From NCBI RefSeq assembly GCF_003351765.1, contig NZ_CP031229.1, positions 2,914,001 to 2,978,000 of the forward strand: 64,000 nucleotides of DNA, written 5' to 3'. The position numbers and the translations under genes are program-made. The notes beneath the pieces are model-generated. The model was not told where the DNA came from, ran no database searches, and saw only the letters and a list, made by a program, of their open reading frames with translations. Below, piece after piece: positions 32,391 to 40,502 of the stretch (its first letter is position 1; each line of letters begins with the position of its first letter). The DNA comes from Ornithinimicrobium avium (GTDB taxonomy: Bacteria; Actinomycetota; Actinomycetes; Actinomycetales; Dermatophilaceae).

Positions 32391-33917
32391 ATGAGACTCG
32401 ACGACCTCGCGGCCGCCGTCGGCGCGGAGCTGGTTGACCCCACCGGCCGGGCCGCCGCCACCGAGGTCACCGGGGTCAGCCACCAGGCCGACTGGATCCG
32501 TCCTGGCCAGGCCTTCGTCGCGGTCCGCGGCGCCCGCTTCGACGGTCACGCCTTCGTCAGCGAGGCCGTCGAGGCCGGTGCGGTCGTCGTCGTCGGGGAG
32601 GGTATGCCGCAGGACCGCGCCTGCCCCGTGCCCTACCTGCGCGTGCCCGACGCCCGCGCCGCCCTCGCCGACGCCGCGACCGCGCTCATGGGCCGCCCCA
32701 GCGACAGCCTCACGGTGATCGGCGTCACCGGCACCGACGGCAAGACCACCACCTCCTGCCTCGCGCTGCACCTGCTGCGCGCGACCGGCCGGCCCACGGG
32801 TCTGCTGTCGACGGTCGGCTACGAGCTGCCCGACGGGGTGCTGCGCCAGCCACCCTCGCACTTCACCACCCCCGAGGCGCCGCAGGTCCAGCAGATCCTG
32901 CGCGACATGGTGAGCCACCGGGCCACGGCCGCGGTCGTGGAGTCCTCCAGCCACGCGCTGGCCCTGGACCGGGTGCGCGGCGTCTCCTACGACGTCGGCG
33001 TCTGGACCAACCTGACCGGGGAGCACCTCGACTTCCACGGCACGATGGAGCAGTACTTCGCCGACAAGGCCAAGCTCGTCGCCCGCGCCGCCACCACCGT
33101 GCTCAACGTCGACGACGCGCCGTGGTTCGACCGGCTCGTGCCGGTGGCGACGACGGGGGAGCGGACCTTCACCACATACTCCGCGGAGGGCCGGGAGGCC
33201 GACTGGCGGGCGCAGGACGTCCAGGAGGGGCCCGACGCGATCACCTTCACGCTGGTCTCCCCGGAGGGGGAGCTGCCCGCGCGGCTGCCGATGATCGGGC
33301 GGTTCAACGTGGCCAACGCGCTCGCGGCGGTGGCGGCGGTGGCGGCCACGGGCGTCCCGGCGGCCGACCTCGTCGGGGCGCTGGCCGGTTTCGGCGGCGT
33401 GTCCGGCCGGATGGAGATGGTCGAGCGCGGGCCCGGGGAGCCGCGCGTCATCGTCGACTTCGCCCACACCCCGCCCAGCCTGGAGAAGGCTCTGGAGACC
33501 GTCCGCGTGACCACTGCCGGAGAGCTGTGGGTGGTCATCGGCTCGGCCGGCGGCCCCCGCGACCCCTCCAAGCGCGCCCCGCTGGGCGAGGTCGCGACCC
33601 GGATGGCCGACCATGCCGTCTTCACCGAGGAGGACCACCGCACCACCCCGCTGGCGGACATCCTCGCGGAGATGGAGCGCGGCGCCACCGGGGCCGGGCG
33701 CGGCAACTTCGTCTCGGTCGGGGACCGCACCGACGCGATCAGGTATGCCGTGCACCGCGCCGGCCCCCAGGACACGGTGCTGCTCGCCGGCAAGGGCCCG
33801 GAGGCGACGATGGAGCGCGGCGAGGAGCTCGTGCCGTGGGCCGAGGTCGAGGAGGCCCGGGCCGCGCTGCGGCTGCGTGGGGCGGACGGTCCCGGCGCGG
33901 CCGGCGAGCGCGCCTGA
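32391..33917 (+). CDS. MurE-like Mur ligase paralogue with altered substrate motif
   Basis: This 508-residue protein has the three-domain layout of UDP-N-acetylmuramoyl-tripeptide synthetase. The ATP site is GTDGKTTT (Lys118), and VTGVSHQADWIRPGQAFVAV marks the substrate domain. The region that reads DNPR in meso-diaminopimelate ligases is EEDHRTTP here, and the DNPA/DNPN of lysine ligases is also absent. It is probably not the housekeeping murE, which normally lies in the division/cell-wall cluster. It may ligate a different amino acid or act on another substrate. ATG at 32391 follows TACGCT at seven bases, so the transcript is likely leaderless. Confidence 0.8.
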   Translation: MRLDDLAAAVGAELVDPTGRAAATEVTGVSHQADWIRPGQAFVAVRGARFDGHAFVSEAVEAGAVVVVGEGMPQDRACPVPYLRVPDARAALADAATALMGRPSDSLTVIGVTGTDGKTTTSCLALHLLRATGRPTGLLSTVGYELPDGVLRQPPSHFTTPEAPQVQQILRDMVSHRATAAVVESSSHALALDRVRGVSYDVGVWTNLTGEHLDFHGTMEQYFADKAKLVARAATTVLNVDDAPWFDRLVPVATTGERTFTTYSAEGREADWRAQDVQEGPDAITFTLVSPEGELPARLPMIGRFNVANALAAVAAVAATGVPAADLVGALAGFGGVSGRMEMVERGPGEPRVIVDFAHTPPSLEKALETVRVTTAGELWVVIGSAGGPRDPSKRAPLGEVATRMADHAVFTEEDHRTTPLADILAEMERGATGAGRGNFVSVGDRTDAIRYAVHRAGPQDTVLLAGKGPEATMERGEELVPWAEVEEARAALRLRGADGPGAAGERA

Positions 33918-34040
33918 GGTAGTACCGCACGGATCCGGCCACGTGTCTGAGGTAGCTGGCCGGAAGAGATAGGGAGCACGCCCGATGTGGCTGCCTACCT
34001 CAGTCGAGGACTCTCGAAGGGTCGGACCCGTCCGGGTCCG
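33914..34040 (+). promoter_or_regulatory. CTGAGGTAG repeats and hairpin before the small-protein/LuxR pair
   Basis: CTGAGGTAG occurs twice in direct orientation (33914 and 33947) and once inverted, as CTACCTCAG (33995). The first copy includes the Mur-ligase stop. A perfect 8-bp stem, CGGACCCG with CGGGTCCG (34023-34040), follows just before the ribosome-binding site of the small gene. This looks like a regulator-binding region. Confidence 0.5.
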
Positions 34041-34058
34041 CCGACGAGAGGAAGAACC

Positions 34059-34241
34059 ATGACGATGATGCTGACGCCGTACCTCGCCGAGGAGACGGCA
34101 TACCGGCGCGAGCAGCTCGTGCGGGCCTGGGGCCGCCAGGTGACCGCCGGGACCCCGCGGTCCGGCCGTGGTGCCCGACCGGGCAGCCGCCGGGCGACCG
34201 TGCCCGCCGCGGCCGGAGGCACCGCGGTGCCGGTCCGGTGA
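34059..34241 (+). CDS. Small basic protein coupled to LuxR regulator
   Basis: This 60-residue protein starts MTMMLTPYLAEETAYRREQL and then becomes rich in Arg, Gly and Pro. I know no function. ATG at 34059 is preceded by AGGAAG. The stop overlaps the start of the large regulator as GTGA, so the two genes are translationally linked. Small proteins of this kind often precede actinobacterial regulators; this one could modulate its neighbour. Confidence 0.6.
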   Translation: MTMMLTPYLAEETAYRREQLVRAWGRQVTAGTPRSGRGARPGSRRATVPAAAGGTAVPVR

Positions 34242-37200
34242 CCGTGCCGTGCGTCCCTGTCAGCGCGGCGGACGAGCACCGCTCGGTGCTGACCGCGATG
34301 ATGGGGGACGTGGCACAGGAGGACCGATCGACCGCGCCCCTGGTCGGGCGGGACGCCGAGCTGGCCGAGCTCGCGGACCGGGTCGGCCTCGGAGACGCTC
34401 CGGGGTCGGCCTCGGTCGTGCTCGGCGGCGACGCCGGGGTGGGCAAGACGCGGCTGCTGGCCGAGCTGGGGGCGCGTGCGCGGGCGCAGGGGTGGCGGGT
34501 GCTGGTGGGGCACTGCCTGGACTTCGGGGACAGCGCGCTGCCGCTGCTGCCCCTCACCGAGGTGCTGGGGCGCCTGGACGAGGACGCCCGGGCGGTTCTC
34601 GAGCCGGTCGTGGCGCACCACCCCGCCGTGGCGCGCCTGCTGCCCGCCGGCCGGGTGCTGACGACGGCGGAGCCGGGGGAGCGCGGGGAGGCGCTGGAGG
34701 GGATGGCCTCGCTGCGGACCGGACCGGGGATGGGTGAGGTCGCGCCGCTGGCCGGACGCGACGACGCGGGGGACGGCGCCGTGCGCGGCGAGCTCTTCGA
34801 GGGCCTGCACACGGCGCTGGAGGTGCTCGGCGGGGACCGGCCGGTGCTCCTGGTCGTCGAGGACGTGCACTGGGCCGACCGGTCCACCCGTGACCTGCTG
34901 TCCTTCTTCTTCGCCCGGGGCTTCGCGACCCCGGTCTCGGTGGTCGTCTCCTACCGCGCCGACGACCTGCACCGGCGCCACCCGCTGCGCTCGACGGTCG
35001 CCGAGTGGGGGCGGATGCCCTCGCTCGTCCGGCTGCACCTCGCCCCGCTGGGCGACGCCGACGTACGGACGCTCGTGCGCTCCGCGGGCGGGGCGCGGGC
35101 CGACCAGGAGGGCGTGGAGGAGATCGTGCGCCGCGCCGAGGGCAACGCGTTCTTCGCCGAGGAGCTGCTCGCCGCGCACGGCACCGGGGGCGCGGCGCTG
35201 CCCTGGACGCTGGCCGACGTCCTGCTCGTGCGGCTGGACCGGTTGCCCGAGGAGACCCGCGCGGTGGTGCGCGCGGCGGCCTGCGTGGGACGACGGGTGC
35301 CGCACGCCATGCTCGAGGCGGTCGTCGACCTGCCCGCAGCCCGGCTGGACGAGGCCCTGCGCGCGGCCGTGGAGGCCAACATCCTGGTGCCGACCAGCGA
35401 CGCCGGCTACTCCTTCCGGCACGCGCTGCTCGGCGAGGCCGTCTACGACGACCTGCTCCCCGGCGAGCGGGCCCGCCTCCATGCCGCGTGCGCCCGGGCG
35501 CTGCGCGAGGGCGGGGTCCCGGGAGCCGCGGCCGAGCTCGCCCGCCACGCCCGCGCCGGCCACGACCCGGTGACCGCCGTCCGCGCCTCGGTCGAGGCCG
35601 GCGAGGAGGCGATGCGCCTGGGCGGTCCCGAGGAGGCGGCCGGCCACTTCCTCACCGCGCTCGAGCTGCTGGGTGCGCCCGCGGTGGCCGAGGAGTCCGG
35701 TGTCGCCCGGGCCCCGACCGTCCGCAAGGCCGCCGACGCGCTCATCACCGCCGGGCACGCACCGAAGGCGCTGGACCTGCTGCTGCTCGAGGTCGGGGAG
35801 GTCAGGGGCGCCGACGCCGCGGCCGAAGTCGCTCCTGCGTCGGCGCAGGTCGCTCCTGCCGCGGCAGAGCGCGCCGAGCTCCTGGTGGCGCTCGCCTTCG
35901 CCGCCCTGATGGTCGACACCACGACGGTGGACGCGCTGGCGGCGACCGAGGAGGCGCTGGGCCTGCTGGGCGAGCAGCCCAGCAGGCAGCGGGTCAGGGC
36001 GCTGGCCGTGCACGCCCAGACCAACGCCGACCGTGGCCGCTTCGAGGTGGCCACCCGCGCCGCCCAGGCCGCGCACGACCTGGCCGTCGAGCTCGGCCTG
36101 GAACGGCTGCAGACGGAGGCGGCAACGACCCTGGGCCGGCTCAAGTCGTTCGTCGGCGAGCCGGAGGCGGCGCGGACCGCCCTGGAGGACGTCGTCGCCG
36201 GGCTGCGGCGGGCGGGGGACACCACCGGACTGGTCCGCGGGCTGCACCAGCTGGGCGGCATCCTCTTCGAGCAGGGCCGTTACGAGGAGGCTCACGACTG
36301 CTACCGCGAGGCCTGGGAGCTGGCGCGGGACCACGGTCGCCGCTGGGCGCCGTACGGCTTCGACGCGCGGGCGCTGGCGGCGATCTGCGCCTACCAGCTC
36401 GGCGACTGGGACGAGGTGGACCGGCTCGCCGACACCTCCACGGAGTCGGCGCCGCCCGTCCTCGCCGGGCTGCTCCACGCCCTGAGGCTCCACACCATGG
36501 CCGGCCGGGGCGACCCCGGCGCGACGGCCGCGCTCGCGGCCGTGCCGGAGACGACATACCGCGACGGCTGGGCGGTCATCCTCACGACCGGTCCGGCGAT
36601 CGACGTGCTCGGCGACACCGGCGACCTGGCCGGGTCGGTCGCCGCGTACGACCGGGCGAGCGCCTCCGTCACCGCGCTGTGGCAGGTCAAGAGCTTTCCG
36701 GCCCAGGTGCGCCTCGGTGCGCTGCTGCTGGCCCACCTCGCCGACCGTGCCGCCGACGCGGCCGGGCCCGAGCGTGCCGAGCTGGTCGCCACCGGCGACC
36801 GCCTGGTCGAGGCCGCCGACGTGGTGGCCCGCAGGGGCGAGGAGATCGGTCGGGTCCAAGGTCCCGAGGGCGTGGCCTGGACCGCCCGCCACCGCGCCGA
36901 GCAGCTCCGCCTGCGCTGGCGAGCCGGCGTCCGCTCGCCGTCGCTGGAGGAGCTGGTGACCGCGTGGGAGGAGTCGGTCGAGACGTTCGGGCGGCTGGGC
37001 AGCCCCTTCGAGCGAGCCAGGTCCCAGGCACGCCTGGCCTCCGTGCTCGCCCAGGCCGGACCCGAGCAGGCCGCCCGCGTCCATCAGCTGGTGGCGGCCG
37101 CGCGCGAGGTGGCCGAGCGGCTCGGTGCCCTGCCGCTGCTCGCCGAGCTGGCCCGCGTCGAGGGCCGGGAGGTGCCGCGCGGCGGTCCCGGGCGGTCCGC

Positions 37201-37429
37201 ACCCCACGCACGTGCTGACCCTGCCGCGGTGCGCGTCGAGCTGACCCGCCGGGAGCGCGAGGTCCTCGGCCTGGTCACCGCAGGCCGCAGCAACGGCGAG
37301 ATCGGGCGGCAGCTGTTCATCACCACCAAGACGGCCAGCGTCCACGTCTCCAACATCCTGGCCAAGCTCGGCGTCTCCAGCCGCACCGAGGCCGCCGCCG
37401 TCGCCCGGGAGCGTGGGCTGCTCGGGTGA
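34238..37429 (+). CDS. Large LuxR-family (LAL/MalT-like) ATP-binding regulator
   Basis: This 1063-residue protein has an N-terminal AAA-type ATPase domain with Walker A GGDAGVGKTRLL and Walker B VLLVVEDVHWADRS. A long helical TPR-like middle region spans about 380-990. The C-terminus is a LuxR DNA-binding domain: LTRREREVLGLVTAG through VSNILAKLGVSSR. LAL regulators sense a ligand, bind ATP and activate transcription, often of catabolic or secondary-metabolism genes. GTG at 34238 overlaps the small protein's stop by four bases; ATG at 34300 is an alternative. Targets cannot be read here, but the CTGAGGTAG repeats upstream are candidate sites. Confidence 0.85.
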   Translation: MTVPCVPVSAADEHRSVLTAMMGDVAQEDRSTAPLVGRDAELAELADRVGLGDAPGSASVVLGGDAGVGKTRLLAELGARARAQGWRVLVGHCLDFGDSALPLLPLTEVLGRLDEDARAVLEPVVAHHPAVARLLPAGRVLTTAEPGERGEALEGMASLRTGPGMGEVAPLAGRDDAGDGAVRGELFEGLHTALEVLGGDRPVLLVVEDVHWADRSTRDLLSFFFARGFATPVSVVVSYRADDLHRRHPLRSTVAEWGRMPSLVRLHLAPLGDADVRTLVRSAGGARADQEGVEEIVRRAEGNAFFAEELLAAHGTGGAALPWTLADVLLVRLDRLPEETRAVVRAAACVGRRVPHAMLEAVVDLPAARLDEALRAAVEANILVPTSDAGYSFRHALLGEAVYDDLLPGERARLHAACARALREGGVPGAAAELARHARAGHDPVTAVRASVEAGEEAMRLGGPEEAAGHFLTALELLGAPAVAEESGVARAPTVRKAADALITAGHAPKALDLLLLEVGEVRGADAAAEVAPASAQVAPAAAERAELLVALAFAALMVDTTTVDALAATEEALGLLGEQPSRQRVRALAVHAQTNADRGRFEVATRAAQAAHDLAVELGLERLQTEAATTLGRLKSFVGEPEAARTALEDVVAGLRRAGDTTGLVRGLHQLGGILFEQGRYEEAHDCYREAWELARDHGRRWAPYGFDARALAAICAYQLGDWDEVDRLADTSTESAPPVLAGLLHALRLHTMAGRGDPGATAALAAVPETTYRDGWAVILTTGPAIDVLGDTGDLAGSVAAYDRASASVTALWQVKSFPAQVRLGALLLAHLADRAADAAGPERAELVATGDRLVEAADVVARRGEEIGRVQGPEGVAWTARHRAEQLRLRWRAGVRSPSLEELVTAWEESVETFGRLGSPFERARSQARLASVLAQAGPEQAARVHQLVAAAREVAERLGALPLLAELARVEGREVPRGGPGRSAPHARADPAAVRVELTRREREVLGLVTAGRSNGEIGRQLFITTKTASVHVSNILAKLGVSSRTEAAAVARERGLLG

Positions 37430-37544
37430 TGCCGCGCGCGCTGCTCAGCCCATGAGTCCGCGGTCCCGGCTGTCCCTTCTGCGGCGGCGCACGGTGCGGG
37501 TCGGGCCGACGCGCGGGTGGGCGGGAGGTGCTCCGGCTCCTCGC

Positions 37545-38621
37545 TCAGGCCTCCCCGAAGGCCGCCAGGACCTCCGACCGCGGCACGTCGGCGACCGAGG
37601 CATGGGCCCACCGCGGCGAACGGTCCTTGTCGACGACCTGCGCGCGCACGCCCTCGACGAAGTCGGGGTGGGCGGCGAACGTGCGCCCCAGCACCAGGTC
37701 CTGGGCCAGCACCTGCTCGACGTCCATCGACGCAGCCCGGCGCAGCCCCTCCAGCGTCACCGCGACGGAGTGCGGCGAGCGGGTCGCGAGGGTCTCGCCG
37801 GCGGCCCTCGCCTCCGGCGAGGCGTGCCCCAGCAGGCGCTCCAGGACGACCGTCGCGTCGGCACCGGCGTAGCACTCGTCGATCCAGTCCCGGTTCGTCT
37901 GGAGCCACGGCTCCGGCGACGGGTCCGTGGCCACGTCGGTCACGGGGACCGGCGCGGCCAGGGCCCGGGCGTCCGCCGTCGGGTCCTCCCGCAGGGCGGC
38001 CAGCAGCCTGCCCTCGGCCCCCGACGGCACGAGCGCGTCGGCCAGGCCGAGCACCCGAGCGTCTGCGCCGCCCACCGTCGCCCCGGTCAGCGCCACGTGC
38101 GTGCCCAGCTCGCCCGGCGCGCGGGAGAGCAGCCACAGCCCGCCGACGTCCGGGAAGAACCCGATGATCGTCTCCGGCATCGCCAGCCGGGTGCGCTCGG
38201 TGACCAGCCGCACCGACCCGTGCGCGGAGACTCCGACCCCGCCGCCCATGACGATCCCGTCCATCCAGGCGACGTACGGCTTGGGGTAGGCGGCGATCAG
38301 CGCGTTGACGGCGTACTCGGCGGCCCAGAAGTCCTCGGCCTCGCCGGGCCGACCGTCGAGCACCGCCTGGCGAAGTGCATGGACGTCCCCGCCCGCGCAC
38401 AGCCCGCGCTCGCCGGCACCGTCCAGGACGACCGCGGCGACCGTGTCGTCCTCCGCCCACGCGTGCAGCTGCTGGTGCAGCGAGTCCACGCTGGCGCGGT
38501 CGAGGGCGTTGATCGCCCGGGGCCGGTTGAGGCGGACGCGGCCCAGCGGACCGTCCACGGCATACAGGACCTCCTCGCCGTGCCCGGGGGCGGGCGTCCA
38601 GGACAGCTCGTTCTTGCTCAT
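37545..38621 (-). CDS. 3-hydroxyisobutyryl-CoA hydrolase/enoyl-CoA hydratase-family protein
   Basis: This 358-residue protein belongs to the crotonase superfamily, long form. Motifs are LNRPRAINAL, the oxyanion block GERGLCAGGDVHAL, and MDGIVMGGGVGVSAHG with PETIIGFFPDVGG. The length and the GFFPDVGG block fit 3-hydroxyisobutyryl-CoA hydrolase of valine breakdown; a hydratase is the alternative. ATG at 38621 lies eight bases after TAGAGT on the minus strand with no ribosome-binding site. It is divergent from the DUF5926 gene, only 37 bases away, and the two promoters interleave. Confidence 0.85.
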   Translation of the reverse strand: MSKNELSWTPAPGHGEEVLYAVDGPLGRVRLNRPRAINALDRASVDSLHQQLHAWAEDDTVAAVVLDGAGERGLCAGGDVHALRQAVLDGRPGEAEDFWAAEYAVNALIAAYPKPYVAWMDGIVMGGGVGVSAHGSVRLVTERTRLAMPETIIGFFPDVGGLWLLSRAPGELGTHVALTGATVGGADARVLGLADALVPSGAEGRLLAALREDPTADARALAAPVPVTDVATDPSPEPWLQTNRDWIDECYAGADATVVLERLLGHASPEARAAGETLATRSPHSVAVTLEGLRRAASMDVEQVLAQDLVLGRTFAAHPDFVEGVRAQVVDKDRSPRWAHASVADVPRSEVLAAFGEA

Positions 38622-38629
38622 GCTCAGGC

Positions 38630-38635
38630 ACTCTA
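38630..38635 (-). promoter_or_regulatory. -10 hexamer (TAGAGT), leaderless
   Basis: TAGAGT on the minus strand ends eight bases before the ATG at 38621. It lies within a 37-base divergent gap shared with the next site. Confidence 0.5.
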
Positions 38636-38645
38636 ACGACGCACG

Positions 38646-38651
38646 TAGACT
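38646..38651 (+). promoter_or_regulatory. -10 hexamer (TAGACT), leaderless
   Basis: TAGACT ends seven bases before the ATG at 38659. Its -35 region must overlap the opposite gene's start. Confidence 0.5.
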
Positions 38652-38658
38652 CCCCCGC

Positions 38659-39558
38659 ATGGGTAAGGCATCACGCAAGAAGCGCGCCGACAAGGCGGGC
38701 GCCAAGGAGCAGCGCGCTCCCTACGTGGCACGGCCCTTCGAGGGCCTGGCCGACGAGACCGACTGGGTCGCGATGCGGGAGATCCTGCCCGCCGCGACCG
38801 CCAGGGTCACCGTCGAGGTGCCGGACGGCACCGAGGTCGGCGGTCGGCCGGTCCCCGCGGGCCGGCGCGAGGTCACGCTGGTCAGCATCCTGCCGGCGGC
38901 GATGCCGGCGATCCACCGCGACACCGGCGAGGTGCTCGTGGCCCTCCAGTCGCGCACCTCCAGCGGCGACGCCTCCCGCGACGTCGCCCAGGCGCTGCTC
39001 ACCGCGATCGCGGCCGAGCCGGGGACGTCGATCAACTCGGTGCGCCCCGCGACCGCGGCGACCCCCCGGCTGCAGGACCTGCTCGCCGAGGGCCAGCGCC
39101 TGGAGGTGCAGGTCGAGGACGACTTCGGCTTCTGGCTCGGCGAGGAGGCCACCGACGAGCAGAAGGCCGCGCTCGAGCAGATGAACGACACCGCCGTGCC
39201 GATGCAGCGGCTCGAGGGCGCGCCGTCGGCGTACTGGTGCCTGATGACCGGCCGGGCCTACGTCCGGTGGATCCTGGGCGAGGACGAGGACGCGGCCACC
39301 CGCGCCGTGGCTCGCCTGCAGGCCGCCGGCGAGCACACGCTCGGCGAGGGCACCGAGCTGCTGGGCGCCTTCCGCGCCGCCGGGCTGCTCGTGCCGGTCC
39401 TCGAGGTCGACCCCGGCGCCGAGCCGGCCTCGCACTCCGCCGCGCTGGCCGAGCTCCAGGGTCGCTACGAGAAGGCGCTCGCCTCCGACGACCCGCTGTC
39501 CACCGCCGAGCGCCGCGCCCGCGACGGCCTGGTCTCCCGCCAGGTCACCCTGCGCTGA
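38659..39558 (+). CDS. DUF5926 family protein
   Basis: This 299-residue protein begins with a strongly basic stretch (MGKASRKKRADKAGAKEQR) and then has an acidic to neutral alpha/beta domain. It fits DUF5926, an actinobacterial family with no proven role. No membrane segment is visible. ATG at 38659 follows TAGACT by seven bases, a leaderless arrangement. The next gene, a glycosyltransferase, begins 16 bases after its stop and may be co-transcribed. Confidence 0.75.
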   Translation: MGKASRKKRADKAGAKEQRAPYVARPFEGLADETDWVAMREILPAATARVTVEVPDGTEVGGRPVPAGRREVTLVSILPAAMPAIHRDTGEVLVALQSRTSSGDASRDVAQALLTAIAAEPGTSINSVRPATAATPRLQDLLAEGQRLEVQVEDDFGFWLGEEATDEQKAALEQMNDTAVPMQRLEGAPSAYWCLMTGRAYVRWILGEDEDAATRAVARLQAAGEHTLGEGTELLGAFRAAGLLVPVLEVDPGAEPASHSAALAELQGRYEKALASDDPLSTAERRARDGLVSRQVTLR

Positions 39559-39574
39559 CCGCAGGAGGTATGCG

Positions 39575-40435
39575 GTGAGCTCGCCCCTGCCCCACCCCTC
39601 GCCCCCGCGCGTGGTCGCCGTCGTGCCCGCCAGGGACGAGGAGGCGCGGATCGGGTCGACCGTCACCGCGCTGCACGGGCTGGCGCAGGTGGCGCACGTC
39701 GTGGTCGTCGACGACGGGTCGGCGGACCAGACCGCCGCCGTGGCCGAGTGGGCCGGGCGGGTCGAGGTCGTCCGGCACGAGCGCAACCACGGCAAGGCCG
39801 CCGCGATGACGACCGGTGCCGCGCGAGCCGCCGAGCTCGCTCCCGGCGCCGCGGTGCTCTTCGTCGACGCCGACCTCGAGGCCTCGGCCGGCAACCTGGG
39901 ACCCGTCGTGGACGCGGTGCTCACCGGGTCGGCCGACATGGCGATCGCGGTGCTGCCGCCGCAGCACAGCCCGGGCGGTGGCTTCGGCCTCGTGGTGCGC
40001 ACCGCCCGCGAGGGCATCGCCCGGCTCACCGGCTGGACGCCGACCCAGCCGCTGTCCGGACAGCGTTGCCTCACCCGTGCGGCGCTGGACGCCGCGATGC
40101 CCCTGGCCGCCGGGTGGGGGGTCGAGGTCGGCCTGACCGTCGACGTGCTCCGTGGCGGGGGCCGGGTCGTGGAGGTGCCCTGCGAGCTGCACCACCGGGT
40201 CACCGGCCGCGACCTCGCCTCCCAGCTCCACCGTGCCCGCCAGCTCGCCGGCGTCACCCGTGCCCTGGCCGAGCGCTCCGGGGTGCCCCGGGCCGCCGCC
40301 GGTCACGCGCGGACGGCCGGACGCGTCGTGCGTTCCGGGGCGGCCCGTGCCGCGGCCGCAGGGCGACGGGCGTCGAGCGGCCGGCTGGGCGGGGCGGTCC
40401 GTCGCCGGACCGGCGGCACCTGGCACGAGCTCTGA
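39575..40435 (+). CDS. Family 2 glycosyltransferase
   Basis: This 286-residue protein has the GT-A fold of GT2 enzymes: VVPARDEEARIGSTV, VVDDGSADQT and the DxD-type motif VDADLEAS. It transfers a sugar from a nucleotide or lipid donor, possibly to a lipid or wall polymer. A basic, Ala/Arg-rich tail of about 60 residues follows and may contact the membrane. GTG at 39575 has AGGAGG upstream; an ATG five bases earlier stops after one codon. It converges with a large membrane protein gene often found next to such transferases. Confidence 0.8.
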   Translation: MSSPLPHPSPPRVVAVVPARDEEARIGSTVTALHGLAQVAHVVVVDDGSADQTAAVAEWAGRVEVVRHERNHGKAAAMTTGAARAAELAPGAAVLFVDADLEASAGNLGPVVDAVLTGSADMAIAVLPPQHSPGGGFGLVVRTAREGIARLTGWTPTQPLSGQRCLTRAALDAAMPLAAGWGVEVGLTVDVLRGGGRVVEVPCELHHRVTGRDLASQLHRARQLAGVTRALAERSGVPRAAAGHARTAGRVVRSGAARAAAAGRRASSGRLGGAVRRRTGGTWHEL

Positions 40436-40502
40436 GCCCGGTCCCGCAGGCGGGACGGTCCAGACGGGCCCGGCCGTCCCGGGGATCCGGGCCTCGCGCG
40501 TC

